DNA from: Paenibacillus sp. FSL R7-0204
Lineage (GTDB): Bacteria; Bacillota; Bacilli; Paenibacillales; Paenibacillaceae
DNA length: 64,000 bases
Reading direction: 5' to 3'
NCBI RefSeq assembly: GCF_038002225.1
Contig: NZ_JBBOCA010000001.1
Location: 1,302,001 to 1,366,000 of the forward strand
Position 1 is the stretch's first letter. Every line of letters begins with the position of its first letter. The notes under the pieces were generated by a model, which did not search any database, was not told the DNA's origin, and saw only the letters and a program-made list of their open reading frames with translations. The position numbers were made by a program, and so were the translations under genes. Shown here piece after piece: positions 8,270 through 19,266 of the stretch.

Positions 8270-8281
8270 GACTGGCCAGTC
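8270..8281. promoter_or_regulatory. Palindrome in the leader of the secreted protein gene
   Basis: GACTGGCCAGTC is a perfect 12-base palindrome, extended imperfectly by AGTA and TCTACT outside. It lies 30 bases before the ATG of the secreted protein gene, overlapping the expected transcription start region. It resembles TetR-family operators; no cognate regulator gene is adjacent. Confidence 0.4.
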
Positions 8282-8403
8282 TCTACTAATACCATACCAT
8301 AATTTACAAAATTTTGAAACTGGATATCAAATTCAAATTGTGACAAAATAACATGTAATGTAATAAATAAGCACCAAATAAAGATTCTTAGAATTAATGA
8401 ATA

Positions 8404-8450
8404 CAAAAAACTCGCAAGAACCTTGAATTTACAAGGATTTTTGCGAGTTT
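8404..8450 (-). terminator. Rho-independent terminator of the aldo/keto reductase gene
   Basis: AAACTCGCAA (8408-8417) pairs with TTGCGAGTTT (8441-8450), with an inner CCTTG/CAAGG. Read on the minus strand the stem is followed by a T run, placing it downstream of the gene ending at 8512. Confidence 0.82.
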
Positions 8451-8511
8451 TAGCATTTTTCATTTTATAGTGAGTCTAGTTTCCAATCTCTATTACTATT
8501 CAGGCCATACC

Positions 8512-9432
8512 TTAAGGCAGCACATTCCCTGCTGCGCGGTAAATCTCGTACCATTCCTCACGGCTGAGGGTGATGCTTGAGGCCTTGGCGATGTCGAGCA
8601 GGCGTGCGGTGTTGGTGGTGCCGACAATCGGCTGCATTTTGGCCGGATGGCGAAGCAGCCAGGCGGTCGCGATGGCGGTATCGGTTACCTCTTTTTCTGC
8701 GGCAAGGCGGTTAATCACTTCATTCACCTTAGGGAATTTCTCGTTGCCGAGGAATACGCCCTCGAAGAAGCCATATTGGAATGGCGACCAGGGCTGGATG
8801 GTCATATCATGCAGGCGGCTGTATTCCAGGATTCCGCCATCGTGGACTACAGAACCCGCATTGGTCATGTTGACGTTGAAGCCGGCATCTATCATGCCGG
8901 TAACCATGATGCTGAGCTGAAGCTGATTGAACAGGAGGGGCTGCTTAACGTTCTTTTTCAATAGTTCAATCTGTAGCGGGTTCTGGTTGCTGACACCGAA
9001 ATGCTTGACCAGCCCTCTGCGTTCAAGATCATCGAAGGCTTCCGCCACTTCTTCCGGCTCCATCAGGGTGTCGGGGCGGTGGAGGAGAAGGACATCTACA
9101 TAATCAGTCTGCAACCGCTTCAGGCTGTTCTCTACTGAACTCACAATATGCTCTTTGGAGAAGTCGAAGAAGCCGTTACGGATGCCGCATTTGGCCTGAA
9201 TCATCAGCCGGTCGCGCATGCCGGGATTTGCTGCCAGTACGTTACCGAATACTTCCTCTGCCTGACCGCCGGCATAAATATCTGCATGGTCGAAAAAGTC
9301 TATGCCCACCTCAAGGGCGCTGTGGATATGGACTTCAGCCTCTTTGGGGGACAGATCCGCGATCCGCATACAGCCGAGTGAAATCTCGGATACCTCAAGA
9401 GCACCGTTAGCGACATTAATTCTTTTTACCAT
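8512..9432 (-). CDS. Aldo/keto reductase (YdhF type)
   Basis: A 306-residue NADPH-dependent oxidoreductase of the AKR barrel fold. It has the expected catalytic set: Asp48 and Tyr53 in DHADIY, Lys in IQAKCG (about 81) and His in LLLHRPD (about 118). The C-terminal nucleotide-binding segment is present (PIVGTTNTARL). The closest familiar relative is E. coli YdhF, which has the same long FNQLQLS segment. It is divergent from a MerR regulator and has a MerR-type promoter, so it is probably induced by a reactive carbonyl or other electrophile. Confidence 0.9.
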   Translation of the reverse strand: MVKRINVANGALEVSEISLGCMRIADLSPKEAEVHIHSALEVGIDFFDHADIYAGGQAEEVFGNVLAANPGMRDRLMIQAKCGIRNGFFDFSKEHIVSSVENSLKRLQTDYVDVLLLHRPDTLMEPEEVAEAFDDLERRGLVKHFGVSNQNPLQIELLKKNVKQPLLFNQLQLSIMVTGMIDAGFNVNMTNAGSVVHDGGILEYSRLHDMTIQPWSPFQYGFFEGVFLGNEKFPKVNEVINRLAAEKEVTDTAIATAWLLRHPAKMQPIVGTTNTARLLDIAKASSITLSREEWYEIYRAAGNVLP

Positions 9433-9466
9433 TAATTATTCACTCCTTAAATGAAGGTATAGTGTA

Positions 9467-9497
9467 AGCTTAGACCTTAGAGTTAGGTGTAAGTCAA
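9467..9497 (-). promoter_or_regulatory. MerR-type promoter of the aldo/keto reductase gene
   Basis: On the minus strand a -35 TTGACT (9497-9492) and a -10-like TAAGCT (9472-9467) are separated by exactly 19 bases, the long spacer typical of MerR-activated promoters. The spacer contains the dyad ACCTAACTCTAAGGT. The MerR gene itself starts 93 bases away on the other strand. Confidence 0.75.
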
Positions 9498-9589
9498 TAG
9501 AATCATAGAGTGGCTGTTCATAGAAACGGATTGGTGTTACCTTTACATATAGGTGAAGCCAGCCATGGTTGGCAGAAAGGAGCTGCACG

Positions 9590-9982
9590 ATGGGATACAG
9601 TATCAAAACCATAGCACAAAAAAGCGGACTGAGCCAATATACGCTGCGTTACTATGAACGGGAAGGGGTATTGCCGGTTGTGGGCAGGGATGCCAATGGC
9701 AACCGTTGCTTCAATGACGAGGATCTGGAACTGATCTCGTTAATCTGCTGCCTGAAGGATACCGGCATGGCTATCGCTGATATTAAGCAATTCATCGCGC
9801 TCTCTCAGGAAGGCAGAGAAGCCTTGCCTGACCAGCGCAGGCTGCTGCAGGAGCATAAACAGCATATTGATGAGAAGATCAAGTTCTTTCAGAGTTTTGC
9901 CCGGAAGATTGACCATAAGATCTCTTATTTTGCATCATTGGAGAATGAAGCGAAAGCCTCCGGAAATCACAAAACCACCTGA
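9590..9982 (+). CDS. MerR family transcriptional regulator
   Basis: A 130-residue regulator with the MerR winged helix at its N-terminus (IKTIAQKSGLSQYTLRYYEREGVLP) and a C-terminal dimerisation coiled coil. No cysteine cluster for metal binding is visible, so it resembles the AdhR/YraB type that accompanies carbonyl-detoxifying reductases. The ATG at 9590 is chosen because AAAGGAG lies seven bases upstream; the in-frame TTG at 9569 lacks this. It likely activates the divergent aldo/keto reductase gene through the 19-base-spacer promoter. Confidence 0.87.
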   Translation: MGYSIKTIAQKSGLSQYTLRYYEREGVLPVVGRDANGNRCFNDEDLELISLICCLKDTGMAIADIKQFIALSQEGREALPDQRRLLQEHKQHIDEKIKFFQSFARKIDHKISYFASLENEAKASGNHKTT

Positions 9983-10045
9983 AAAGTAAGTTATCTGCAC
10001 CGAAGTTGTGATCCTGCTCTGGGAGCCCGGGCAAACTTTGGGTAG

Positions 10046-13171
<3,126 letters not shown>

Positions 13172-13183
13172 TAATCACGAAGT

Positions 13184-13223
13184 AAACAGGCCATCAGCGT
13201 ATGTTTCGCTGATGGCCTGTTTT
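13184..13223. terminator. Bidirectional Rho-independent terminator
   Basis: AAACAGGCCATCAGCG (13184-13199) pairs with CGCTGATGGCCTGTTT, loop TATGTTT, with T/A runs on both sides. It lies between convergent lacZ and the AraC regulator, overlapping the latter's stop region. Confidence 0.92.
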
Positions 13224-14103
13224 ATGAGAAGCGTTGCCGGTACTCTCGCGGCGAAAGTCCCTCTAGCTTCATGAAGCTGGAGCTGAAGTAGGAGGATTGG
13301 TTGAAGCCGACCTCTTCGGCAATCCGGGCGATCGGGAAGCTGGTCTGCATCAGCAGCAGCTTGCTCTGCCCGATCCGGTAGCGCAGCAGATATTCCATCG
13401 GCGAACAGCCATACACCTTGTTCATGCAGCGGGCAATATAGACCGGATGAAAGTTAAGGCTGTCGCCCAGCATGGCGGTTGTAATCTCTTCCCGGTAGTG
13501 GGTGCGGAGATAGGCGGCGGCCTGCTCGGCACATAGGGTGGTCTGGGAGCTACGGTGCTCCGGGTTGACAGAAGCGGCCAGTTGCTGCAGAAGATCCTGG
13601 AAGAGGAGCTGTTGCCGGAAGCGGACGGCTTCGAGGTGGGCGGTGGCCTGCAATTGCGTGAGCTGCTCCAATACCTCGTAAGCTCTGTCCGGCAGAAGTA
13701 AGTTAACAAACTGGGATAATACCAGATTGAAGGAGCTGATATCGAATAGAGAAACGGGAAGCTCTCCTGTAGTCTCGTTCGGGTTGCCGGAAGCGGGCCT
13801 TATCACGGATGAAGCAGGCAGGTCATGGAAGGTCTGAAAGTGAAGCCAATGGTAGGCCGTCTCTTCCTTGCAGCCTTCGGTTCCAAAGTGGTGGCAGTCG
13901 GGGCGCAGGATCAAGGCATCTCCTGCCTTCACGGTGAACTGCTGCTCCTCCTCGCCGATATACAGGCATCCCTGTTGGACAATGAGCAAATCAAATACCT
14001 TGATCTGCTGGCGGCTCCGGTGCTTATAACCGGGCTGGCAGTGATTGAGGCCGCTGGCTATATAATGCGGCAGGGGAGGGATGCGGAACAGAAGCGGGTT
14101 CAT
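13222..14103 (-). CDS. AraC family regulator with cupin sensor domain
   Basis: A 293-residue regulator. The N-terminal half is a cupin-like ligand domain (KAGDALILRPDCHHFGTE), and the C-terminal 100 residues are a double helix-turn-helix (YIARCMNKVYGCSPMEYLLRYRIGQSKLLL, IARIAEEVGFNQSSYFSSSFMKLEGLSPREYRQRF). Such proteins activate sugar-utilisation genes. It is convergent to lacZ and divergent from the LplB/LplC-type transporter operon, either of which could be its target. Confidence 0.88.
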   Translation of the reverse strand: MNPLLFRIPPLPHYIASGLNHCQPGYKHRSRQQIKVFDLLIVQQGCLYIGEEEQQFTVKAGDALILRPDCHHFGTEGCKEETAYHWLHFQTFHDLPASSVIRPASGNPNETTGELPVSLFDISSFNLVLSQFVNLLLPDRAYEVLEQLTQLQATAHLEAVRFRQQLLFQDLLQQLAASVNPEHRSSQTTLCAEQAAAYLRTHYREEITTAMLGDSLNFHPVYIARCMNKVYGCSPMEYLLRYRIGQSKLLLMQTSFPIARIAEEVGFNQSSYFSSSFMKLEGLSPREYRQRFS

Positions 14104-14509
14104 AGGCTGGCCTCCTGAAGAAAAGTTTGGATATTGAAAGTTTAGGTTGGAGAATTAGTACATTTTCCAGAGTATATCACCTATAATTTATTACAGGCAA
14201 GTTTAAATCATAGAGCTATGATAGGTCCTGCGCGACCACCCGAATTCCCCCGGATTCTGCTCCTTAAGGAGTATTCCGGGGGCTTATTTGCGTTGAACTT
14301 GCGATTACTGCACAAATGTATGATAAGTGCACAGTGCGGTTAGCCGTAAAGTACAGGAATATCCCGAAGATTCACTGTTCAGCCGCAGGAGGCTTCTTCT
14401 ATACTCAGGTCATACATTGGATTTCACGAAGCCGCAGGGTCCATCAAGGGCGGAGGCTTCGTACCCAGTGACGCGGCAACTTATCTATAGGCATAGGAGA
14501 GTGAAGGCT
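14104..14509. other. 406-base intergenic region between AraC gene and transporter operon
   Basis: It holds the promoters of both divergent units and a terminator-like hairpin at 14247-14282 (CCCCCGGA pairing with TCCGGGGG, enclosing TCCTTAAGGA) followed by CTTATTT. Because the hairpin lies upstream of the plus-strand operon with no plus-strand gene before it, it could be an attenuator in a long leader. No riboswitch class was recognised. Confidence 0.5.
14246..14289 (+). terminator. Terminator-like hairpin in the transporter operon leader
   Basis: CCCCCGGA (14247-14254) pairs with TCCGGGGG (14275-14282), with a palindromic centre TCCTTAAGGA and a weak T-rich tail. It lies 220 bases before the first permease gene. 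Its role as attenuator or leftover terminator is undecided. Confidence 0.5.
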
Positions 14510-15532
14510 TTGAGACACCGCAAACGCAAGACCGGAATGCCGCTTGTCACCCACCTTCCCATGAAGGGAACAAGCAGGCTGTCCCCGCAGCTTGAGTCCG
14601 GCACCCGGAAGAAAAGGAAGAAGGGCTTCGTGCATGAGCTGGTCCATAACCGGATTTTGTTCCTGATGCTGCTGCCTACGCTGTTGTTCTTTCTAATTAA
14701 CTCGTATTTTCCGATGGTCGGGGTCTATTATGCATTCACGCAGTTTGATTTCAATTTCGGGCTGTTCGACGCTCCCTTCGTAGGGCTGAAGAACTTTGAA
14801 TTCCTCTGGAAGTCCGGCACGCTGGTGAAGCTGACGCTCAATACGATCGGCTACAATCTGGCTTTTATTTTACTGGGGAATGTGCTGGCGATTATCTGTG
14901 CGATTCTGCTCAGCGAGCTGCGGGTGAAGTGGTTCAAGAAGCTGACCCAGTCGGTCATGTTCCTGCCGTACTTCGTATCGTTCGTTATCTTAAGCGTTAT
15001 CGTCTACAATGTGTTCAATTATGATAACGGTTTCTTGAATACGCTGCTGACGCAATTCGGGGCGAATCCGGTGGATGTCTATAATAATCCGGTCATCTGG
15101 ATTTTCCTGATCATTCTCTTTTATCTCTGGAAAAATCTCGGCTACAGCATGGTTATCTACCTGGCCTCCATCACGGGCATCAGCGAGGAATATTATGAAG
15201 CGGCCAAAATTGACGGTGCCCACATTTTCCAGCGGATCTGGTATATCACGGTGCCGATGCTGAAATCGACCTTCGTCATGCTGCTGCTGTTCTCGCTGGG
15301 GAGTATTATGAAGGGGCAGTTTGACCTCTTTTACCAGCTGATTGGCAATAACGGGGTGCTGTACAATACAACGGATATTCTGGATACGTACGTGTTCCGC
15401 TCGCTCAAGGTGACCTTCGATGTCGGGATGGCAACGGCGGCCGGCCTGTATCAATCGCTGTTCGGCTTCATCCTGATTATGACGGTCAACTATATCATCC
15501 GTAAAATAAATGACGATTACGCCTTGTTCTAG
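14510..15532 (+). CDS. ABC sugar transporter permease, LplB type
   Basis: About 340 residues with six hydrophobic segments. The binding-protein-dependent permease EAA loop is visible (YEAAKIDGAHIFQRIWYITVPML). The TTG at 14510 is proposed as start because AGGAG lies ten bases before it; the first in-frame ATG is 14540, and the open frame extends back to 14327 without a better signal. It belongs to the LplB/YteP family that imports complex or oligomeric sugars. A second permease and a lipoprotein follow directly; no ATPase is encoded here, so a shared MsmX-like ATPase is expected elsewhere. Confidence 0.85.
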   Translation: MRHRKRKTGMPLVTHLPMKGTSRLSPQLESGTRKKRKKGFVHELVHNRILFLMLLPTLLFFLINSYFPMVGVYYAFTQFDFNFGLFDAPFVGLKNFEFLWKSGTLVKLTLNTIGYNLAFILLGNVLAIICAILLSELRVKWFKKLTQSVMFLPYFVSFVILSVIVYNVFNYDNGFLNTLLTQFGANPVDVYNNPVIWIFLIILFYLWKNLGYSMVIYLASITGISEEYYEAAKIDGAHIFQRIWYITVPMLKSTFVMLLLFSLGSIMKGQFDLFYQLIGNNGVLYNTTDILDTYVFRSLKVTFDVGMATAAGLYQSLFGFILIMTVNYIIRKINDDYALF

Positions 15533-15568
15533 ATTGTGCGGAACCTGCTGCGGAAGGAGAGAAAGAGC

Positions 15569-16462
15569 ATGCAAATCAAAGACGACTCATACACCAGGCT
15601 ATTGCAGGGAGTAGCTTATACGGTAATTATACTGGGCTCCTTAGCCTGTCTGATTCCGTTCCTGCTGATTATTTCGGCTTCCTTGACGGCTAATGAGTCC
15701 ATCATCAAGGACGGGTATCATTTCATCCCGGCGCAGTTCTCGCTGGAGGGCTATAAGACGGTATTTACTTTTCCTGATGAGGTGCTGCGGGCGTATGGGG
15801 TGACGCTGTTCACTACGGTGACGGGGACGACGCTGGGATTGTTCTTCATGACAATGGCCGGTTATGTGCTGGCCCGCAAGGATTTCAAATACCGCAATAC
15901 CTTCTCGTTCTATATTTACTTCACGACCCTGTTCGGCGGGGGGCTGGTGCCCTGGTACATTATGATTACTAAGTATCTGCATCTGACCGATTCTTATGGG
16001 GCGTTGATTTTTCCCGGATTGATGACGCCGTTCCTGATTATTCTGATGAAGAATTTCATCCGCTCGGCGGTGCCGGAGGAGCTGTTCGAATCGGCCAAGA
16101 TTGACGGGGCGGGGGATTTTAAAATATACTGGCGCATTGTGCTGCAGCTCTCGATGCCCGGGATCGCTACGGTAGGCCTGTTCCTTGCTCTGGCTTATTG
16201 GAACGACTGGTTCTCCTCGTCGCTGTTCATCAATGATCCGCATAAGTATCAGCTGCAGTTCCATTTGTACAATGTCATCAACTCGGCCTCCTTCATCGCC
16301 AATATGGGCGCGGGTACCGGGGTCAGCTTAGGCAGTGATCTGCCTACAGAATCCACGAAGATGGCGATGGCGATTGTGGTCACGGGGCCGATTCTGTTCC
16401 TGTATCCGTTCATTCAGCGTTATTTCGTGAAGGGGCTGACGATCGGAGCGGTCAAAGGTTAG
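15569..16462 (+). CDS. ABC sugar transporter permease, LplC/YtcP type
   Basis: A 297-residue inner membrane permease (CUT1, LplC/YtcP family) with the EAA loop FESAKIDGAGDFKIYWRIVLQLSMPGI and the C-terminal signature KGLTIGAVKG. AAGGAGAG lies seven bases before the ATG. It is 36 bases after the first permease and pairs with it as the heterodimeric channel. Confidence 0.88.
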   Translation: MQIKDDSYTRLLQGVAYTVIILGSLACLIPFLLIISASLTANESIIKDGYHFIPAQFSLEGYKTVFTFPDEVLRAYGVTLFTTVTGTTLGLFFMTMAGYVLARKDFKYRNTFSFYIYFTTLFGGGLVPWYIMITKYLHLTDSYGALIFPGLMTPFLIILMKNFIRSAVPEELFESAKIDGAGDFKIYWRIVLQLSMPGIATVGLFLALAYWNDWFSSSLFINDPHKYQLQFHLYNVINSASFIANMGAGTGVSLGSDLPTESTKMAMAIVVTGPILFLYPFIQRYFVKGLTIGAVKG

Positions 16463-16610
16463 AACCGTGTGGCAGATTGTACCTTTACCGTACAGCTGCT
16501 ATATCGGCTAACATAGAGTCACACACAAGGGCGGTATGCTTCCGGGAGAGAACTGCACGAGGAGCATCAGGGAAGCGCGGGCTTACAACAAATTCTAGGA
16601 GGGTTCATTC

Positions 16611-18209
16611 ATGAGAAAGAAAGCAGGCAGACGATCTTTGGTTACGCTTACAACGGGGTTGCTCGCTCTATCGCTCCTGGCCGGCTGCGGCGGGGGGAAC
16701 AGCAATGGCAACACCGGCAGCGCCGGAAAGGACGGCAACGCAGGCACGGCGGCTGTTACAGAGGGGGCCGCAGCTCCCGCAACGGATACCGGGATCGACA
16801 CCTCGAAGAAGGTGGAGCTGCAATTCTATATGCTCGGCGATGCTCCTAAGGATCTTCCGGCCATCCAGGCGGAGGTCAACAAAATGGCTGAGGCAGACCT
16901 GAACGCCACGGTGAAGTTCAACTTCACCAGCTGGACGGACTGGGATCAGAAGTATAAGCTGCTGCTGTCCTCCGGGCAGGCCATTGATCTGATCTTCACG
17001 GCAGACTGGACTCAATATCAATCCTATGCGAAGCGCGGTGCCTTCCTGGCACTGGATGATCTGCTGCCGAAGGCGGCTCCCGAGCTGCAGAAGTTCGTTC
17101 CTGAGAAGATGTGGGAGGATGTTAAGGTTGACGGTAAAATCTACACGGTTCCGGCGACCTTCAAGGAGTATGTAACTAACGGGTTCGTCTACCGCGAGGA
17201 TCTGCGCAAGAAATACAATCTCCCCGAGCCCAAGGACTTGGCCAGCTATGAGGCGTACATGGACGGCATTGTCAAAAACGAGCCGGATATGATGCCGATG
17301 TCCCTCAACAGCGATGTGGGCAACAATCTCCATTATATCTACACAGAGCTGCATAAAATGGTCGGAGCGCTGCCGTACGGCATGGGTGTGAAGTATGATT
17401 CTCCGTCCACGGTCTACTCCTACTGGGGCTCCGATGAGCAAAAAGAAGAGCTGAAGATGATGAAGCGCTGGGCGGACAAGGGCTTCATACCGAAGAACGT
17501 GCTAAACATTAAGGATACGATGCAGGACCCGGTCACTTCAGGTAAAGCGGCCAGTATGTTCGGGGACAACCCTAACCGGTTCAACGATATGAAGATGAAG
17601 ATCAGTACGACTCATCCGGATTGGGAGCTGGCGTATTCTCCTTTCGGCCTGACAACTGGCTATGCCACCCCTGTACATCCGATTCACAACGGGTTCGCTA
17701 TTCCGAAGAGCAGCAAGAACCCGGAGCGGGCGCTTGCCTTCTATCAGAAGATGGTGCTGGACAAACGGTATAATCAGCTGACGCAATACGGCATTGAAGG
17801 TAAGAACTACACGGTAGAAGACGGCTACTATAAGCTTGTTGGCACCAGTACTTCCAATGGCTTCACTCGTGAGGGCATGAACGGCTGGGCGTGGAGAAAT
17901 CCGGAGTTCATGCTGTTCGACAAGGGTTTTGACGGGGTTAAGGCGATCTTTGATGAGCTGGATAAAATCCAGAAGCCGGACCTGTTCCTCGGCTTCGCTG
18001 AGGACTACAGCTCCTATCAGGCGGAGAAGGCTGCGCTTGAGCAGGTAGAGAAGCAGTACCTGTTCCCGCTGGAGGCCGGACTGGTGGATGATGTGGATAA
18101 GGGCCTGGAGACCTTCATGCAGAAGGCCAAGCAGGCGGGCCTGGAGAAGATTCAGGCGGAGTGGACGAAGCAGTGGGAGGCTTATGTTGCTGAGAAGGGT
18201 CTAAAATAA
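16611..18209 (+). CDS. Extracellular solute-binding lipoprotein (LplA type, DUF3502 C-terminus)
   Basis: A 532-residue binding protein. The lipoprotein signal ends in LLAGC, giving Cys26 as the lipidated residue, followed by a Gly/Asn/Ala-rich linker. The C-terminal part (FMLFDKGFDGVKAIFDELDKI... AKQAGLEKIQAEWTKQWEAYV) matches the DUF3502 domain found in Paenibacillus oligosaccharide-binding proteins. GGAGG lies before the ATG. It is the third gene of the permease operon and captures the sugar at the cell surface. Confidence 0.88.
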   Translation: MRKKAGRRSLVTLTTGLLALSLLAGCGGGNSNGNTGSAGKDGNAGTAAVTEGAAAPATDTGIDTSKKVELQFYMLGDAPKDLPAIQAEVNKMAEADLNATVKFNFTSWTDWDQKYKLLLSSGQAIDLIFTADWTQYQSYAKRGAFLALDDLLPKAAPELQKFVPEKMWEDVKVDGKIYTVPATFKEYVTNGFVYREDLRKKYNLPEPKDLASYEAYMDGIVKNEPDMMPMSLNSDVGNNLHYIYTELHKMVGALPYGMGVKYDSPSTVYSYWGSDEQKEELKMMKRWADKGFIPKNVLNIKDTMQDPVTSGKAASMFGDNPNRFNDMKMKISTTHPDWELAYSPFGLTTGYATPVHPIHNGFAIPKSSKNPERALAFYQKMVLDKRYNQLTQYGIEGKNYTVEDGYYKLVGTSTSNGFTREGMNGWAWRNPEFMLFDKGFDGVKAIFDELDKIQKPDLFLGFAEDYSSYQAEKAALEQVEKQYLFPLEAGLVDDVDKGLETFMQKAKQAGLEKIQAEWTKQWEAYVAEKGLK

Positions 18210-18216
18210 AGAGGGG

Positions 18217-18250
18217 AGCCCCGGGAGCCGAATGGCTTTTGGGGCTTTTT
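18217..18250 (+). terminator. Rho-independent terminator after the solute-binding protein gene
   Basis: AGCCCC (18217-18222) pairs with GGGGCT (18241-18246), with an inner AGCC/GGCT, followed by TTTT. Confidence 0.85.
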
Positions 18251-18320
18251 GTGTGCCCGAGGGTGCTGGGGTGGGGCTGGAGCCGAAGTTGGTGCTGGAG
18301 TGGCGATGGCGCTTGGGTGG

Positions 18321-18450
18321 ACGCTCCGAAAACGGAACGATGTTCCGATCGCTGTTGTGTCCGGATTTATATTTATTCTACCTTAGCGGTGAAAATCCGG
18401 ACACAAAGGCGAACGCTCCGCTTCTCCACATTCATTCCGTTTTCTCCGCT
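18321..18450. repeat. Long imperfect palindromic intergenic element
   Basis: The centre is a perfect 14-base inverted repeat (TTGTGTCCGGATTT at 18355-18368, complement at 18393-18406) with a 24-base loop. Outside it, CTCCGAAAACGGAA on the left mirrors TTCCGTTTTCTCCG on the right, and the left arm holds its own hairpin CGGAACgatGTTCCG. No ORF of substance crosses it. It looks like a dispersed palindromic repeat of this genus; copy number could not be tested. Confidence 0.55.
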
Positions 18451-18536
18451 GTTTAAGCGCTGGGCACACCTGCGCTAACCCCGGCCCTCTTGCCGCGTCA
18501 GCCCCCGGCTTCCGGGGCAGGTGGGGAGAGCAGAAG

Positions 18537-18662
18537 AGCCCGTCTCCACGAATCTGGAGACGGGCTTGAGGTGAAGCGTACCCTAGCTTCTCCGTGCACA
18601 CGGAGAAGGGCTTGGTGTTCCACCAAAGCGAATAAAAGAAAGCTTGGTGTTCCACCAAAGCG
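18537..18662. repeat. Cluster of four hairpins including a 21-base direct repeat
   Basis: In order: a 12-bp stem (AGCCCGTCTCCA, 18537-18548, with 18555-18566), a near-perfect palindrome CTTCTCCGTG/CACGGAGAAG (18587-18608), and two identical 21-base copies (18610-18630 and 18642-18662), each folding as CTTGGTG/CACCAAAG. None has a strong T run. Together with the palindrome at 18321-18450 they fill the 480-base gap between the solute-binding protein and the next gene. Confidence 0.6.
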
Positions 18663-18689
18663 TTACTGTACCATGGATGATGAAGTGTG

Positions 18690-19079
18690 CTATCTAGTCA
18701 ATTCTATGAAAAATTGCTGTAAGTCCAGTTCTGATTTTATATTTTCAATTACGTTTTTCAGTCCAGGGACCCACAGCAGAGTGTCTTGCCGAATATAGTT
18801 TAATACTATGGCACAACTCCGTTCAAACTTTTCAATATGCGGACTGTGTTCATTTGTCAAAACATTTCTGACCTCTTCTGCTAAATTCATATAATCTGAG
18901 TTAATGTGATCCTGCTTACTAATTTCAGCAGGTTTTAATTTGGACCAAACATAAGCTCCTCCTTCAACAACTGCTTCTGATCCCTCTAAATATTCCAGGA
19001 ATGAATCCTCATTAATAAATTCATCGATCCGCTTCTCCAGACCTTTGAAAGCTTGAACAAAATTAATAACGTCTTCCAA
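18690..19079 (-). CDS. Hypothetical protein (129 aa)
   Basis: A soluble acidic, mostly helical protein. The TTG at 19079 is proposed as start because GGGAGG lies eight bases upstream; the GTG at 19088 overlaps that motif. No family was recognised. Visible features are FVQAFKGLEKRIDEFI at the N-terminus, a central KQDHINSDYMNLAEEVRNVL helix and a C-terminal IENIKSELDLQQFFIELTR. It is flanked by intergenic repeats and is AT-richer than its neighbours, which may indicate recent acquisition. Confidence 0.5.
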   Translation of the reverse strand: MEDVINFVQAFKGLEKRIDEFINEDSFLEYLEGSEAVVEGGAYVWSKLKPAEISKQDHINSDYMNLAEEVRNVLTNEHSPHIEKFERSCAIVLNYIRQDTLLWVPGLKNVIENIKSELDLQQFFIELTR

Positions 19080-19266
19080 AAAAGACACCTCCCGGATAAA
19101 TAAGAAGATATGATTTTTGCTTGCTGCACAATTTCCTCAGTTAGCAAACCAATCTTATGTGATTTTAGTATATCGTGTTATTTAACATTGTTTCAATTGT
19201 GAAAATTTTAACAAGTTGAATCTAAACTGGGGCCACGGCCCCAGATCGAAAACTTACAAATGCGAT

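Noticed and set aside
8230..8463. 77-codon minus-strand ORF
   Set aside because: It runs through the aldo/keto reductase terminator hairpin, has no ribosome binding site and overlaps the promoter of the secreted protein gene.
18610..18662. Direct repeats as a CRISPR-like array
   Set aside because: Only two copies of a self-complementary 21-base unit with an 11-base gap and no cas genes; this is a hairpin repeat, not an array.
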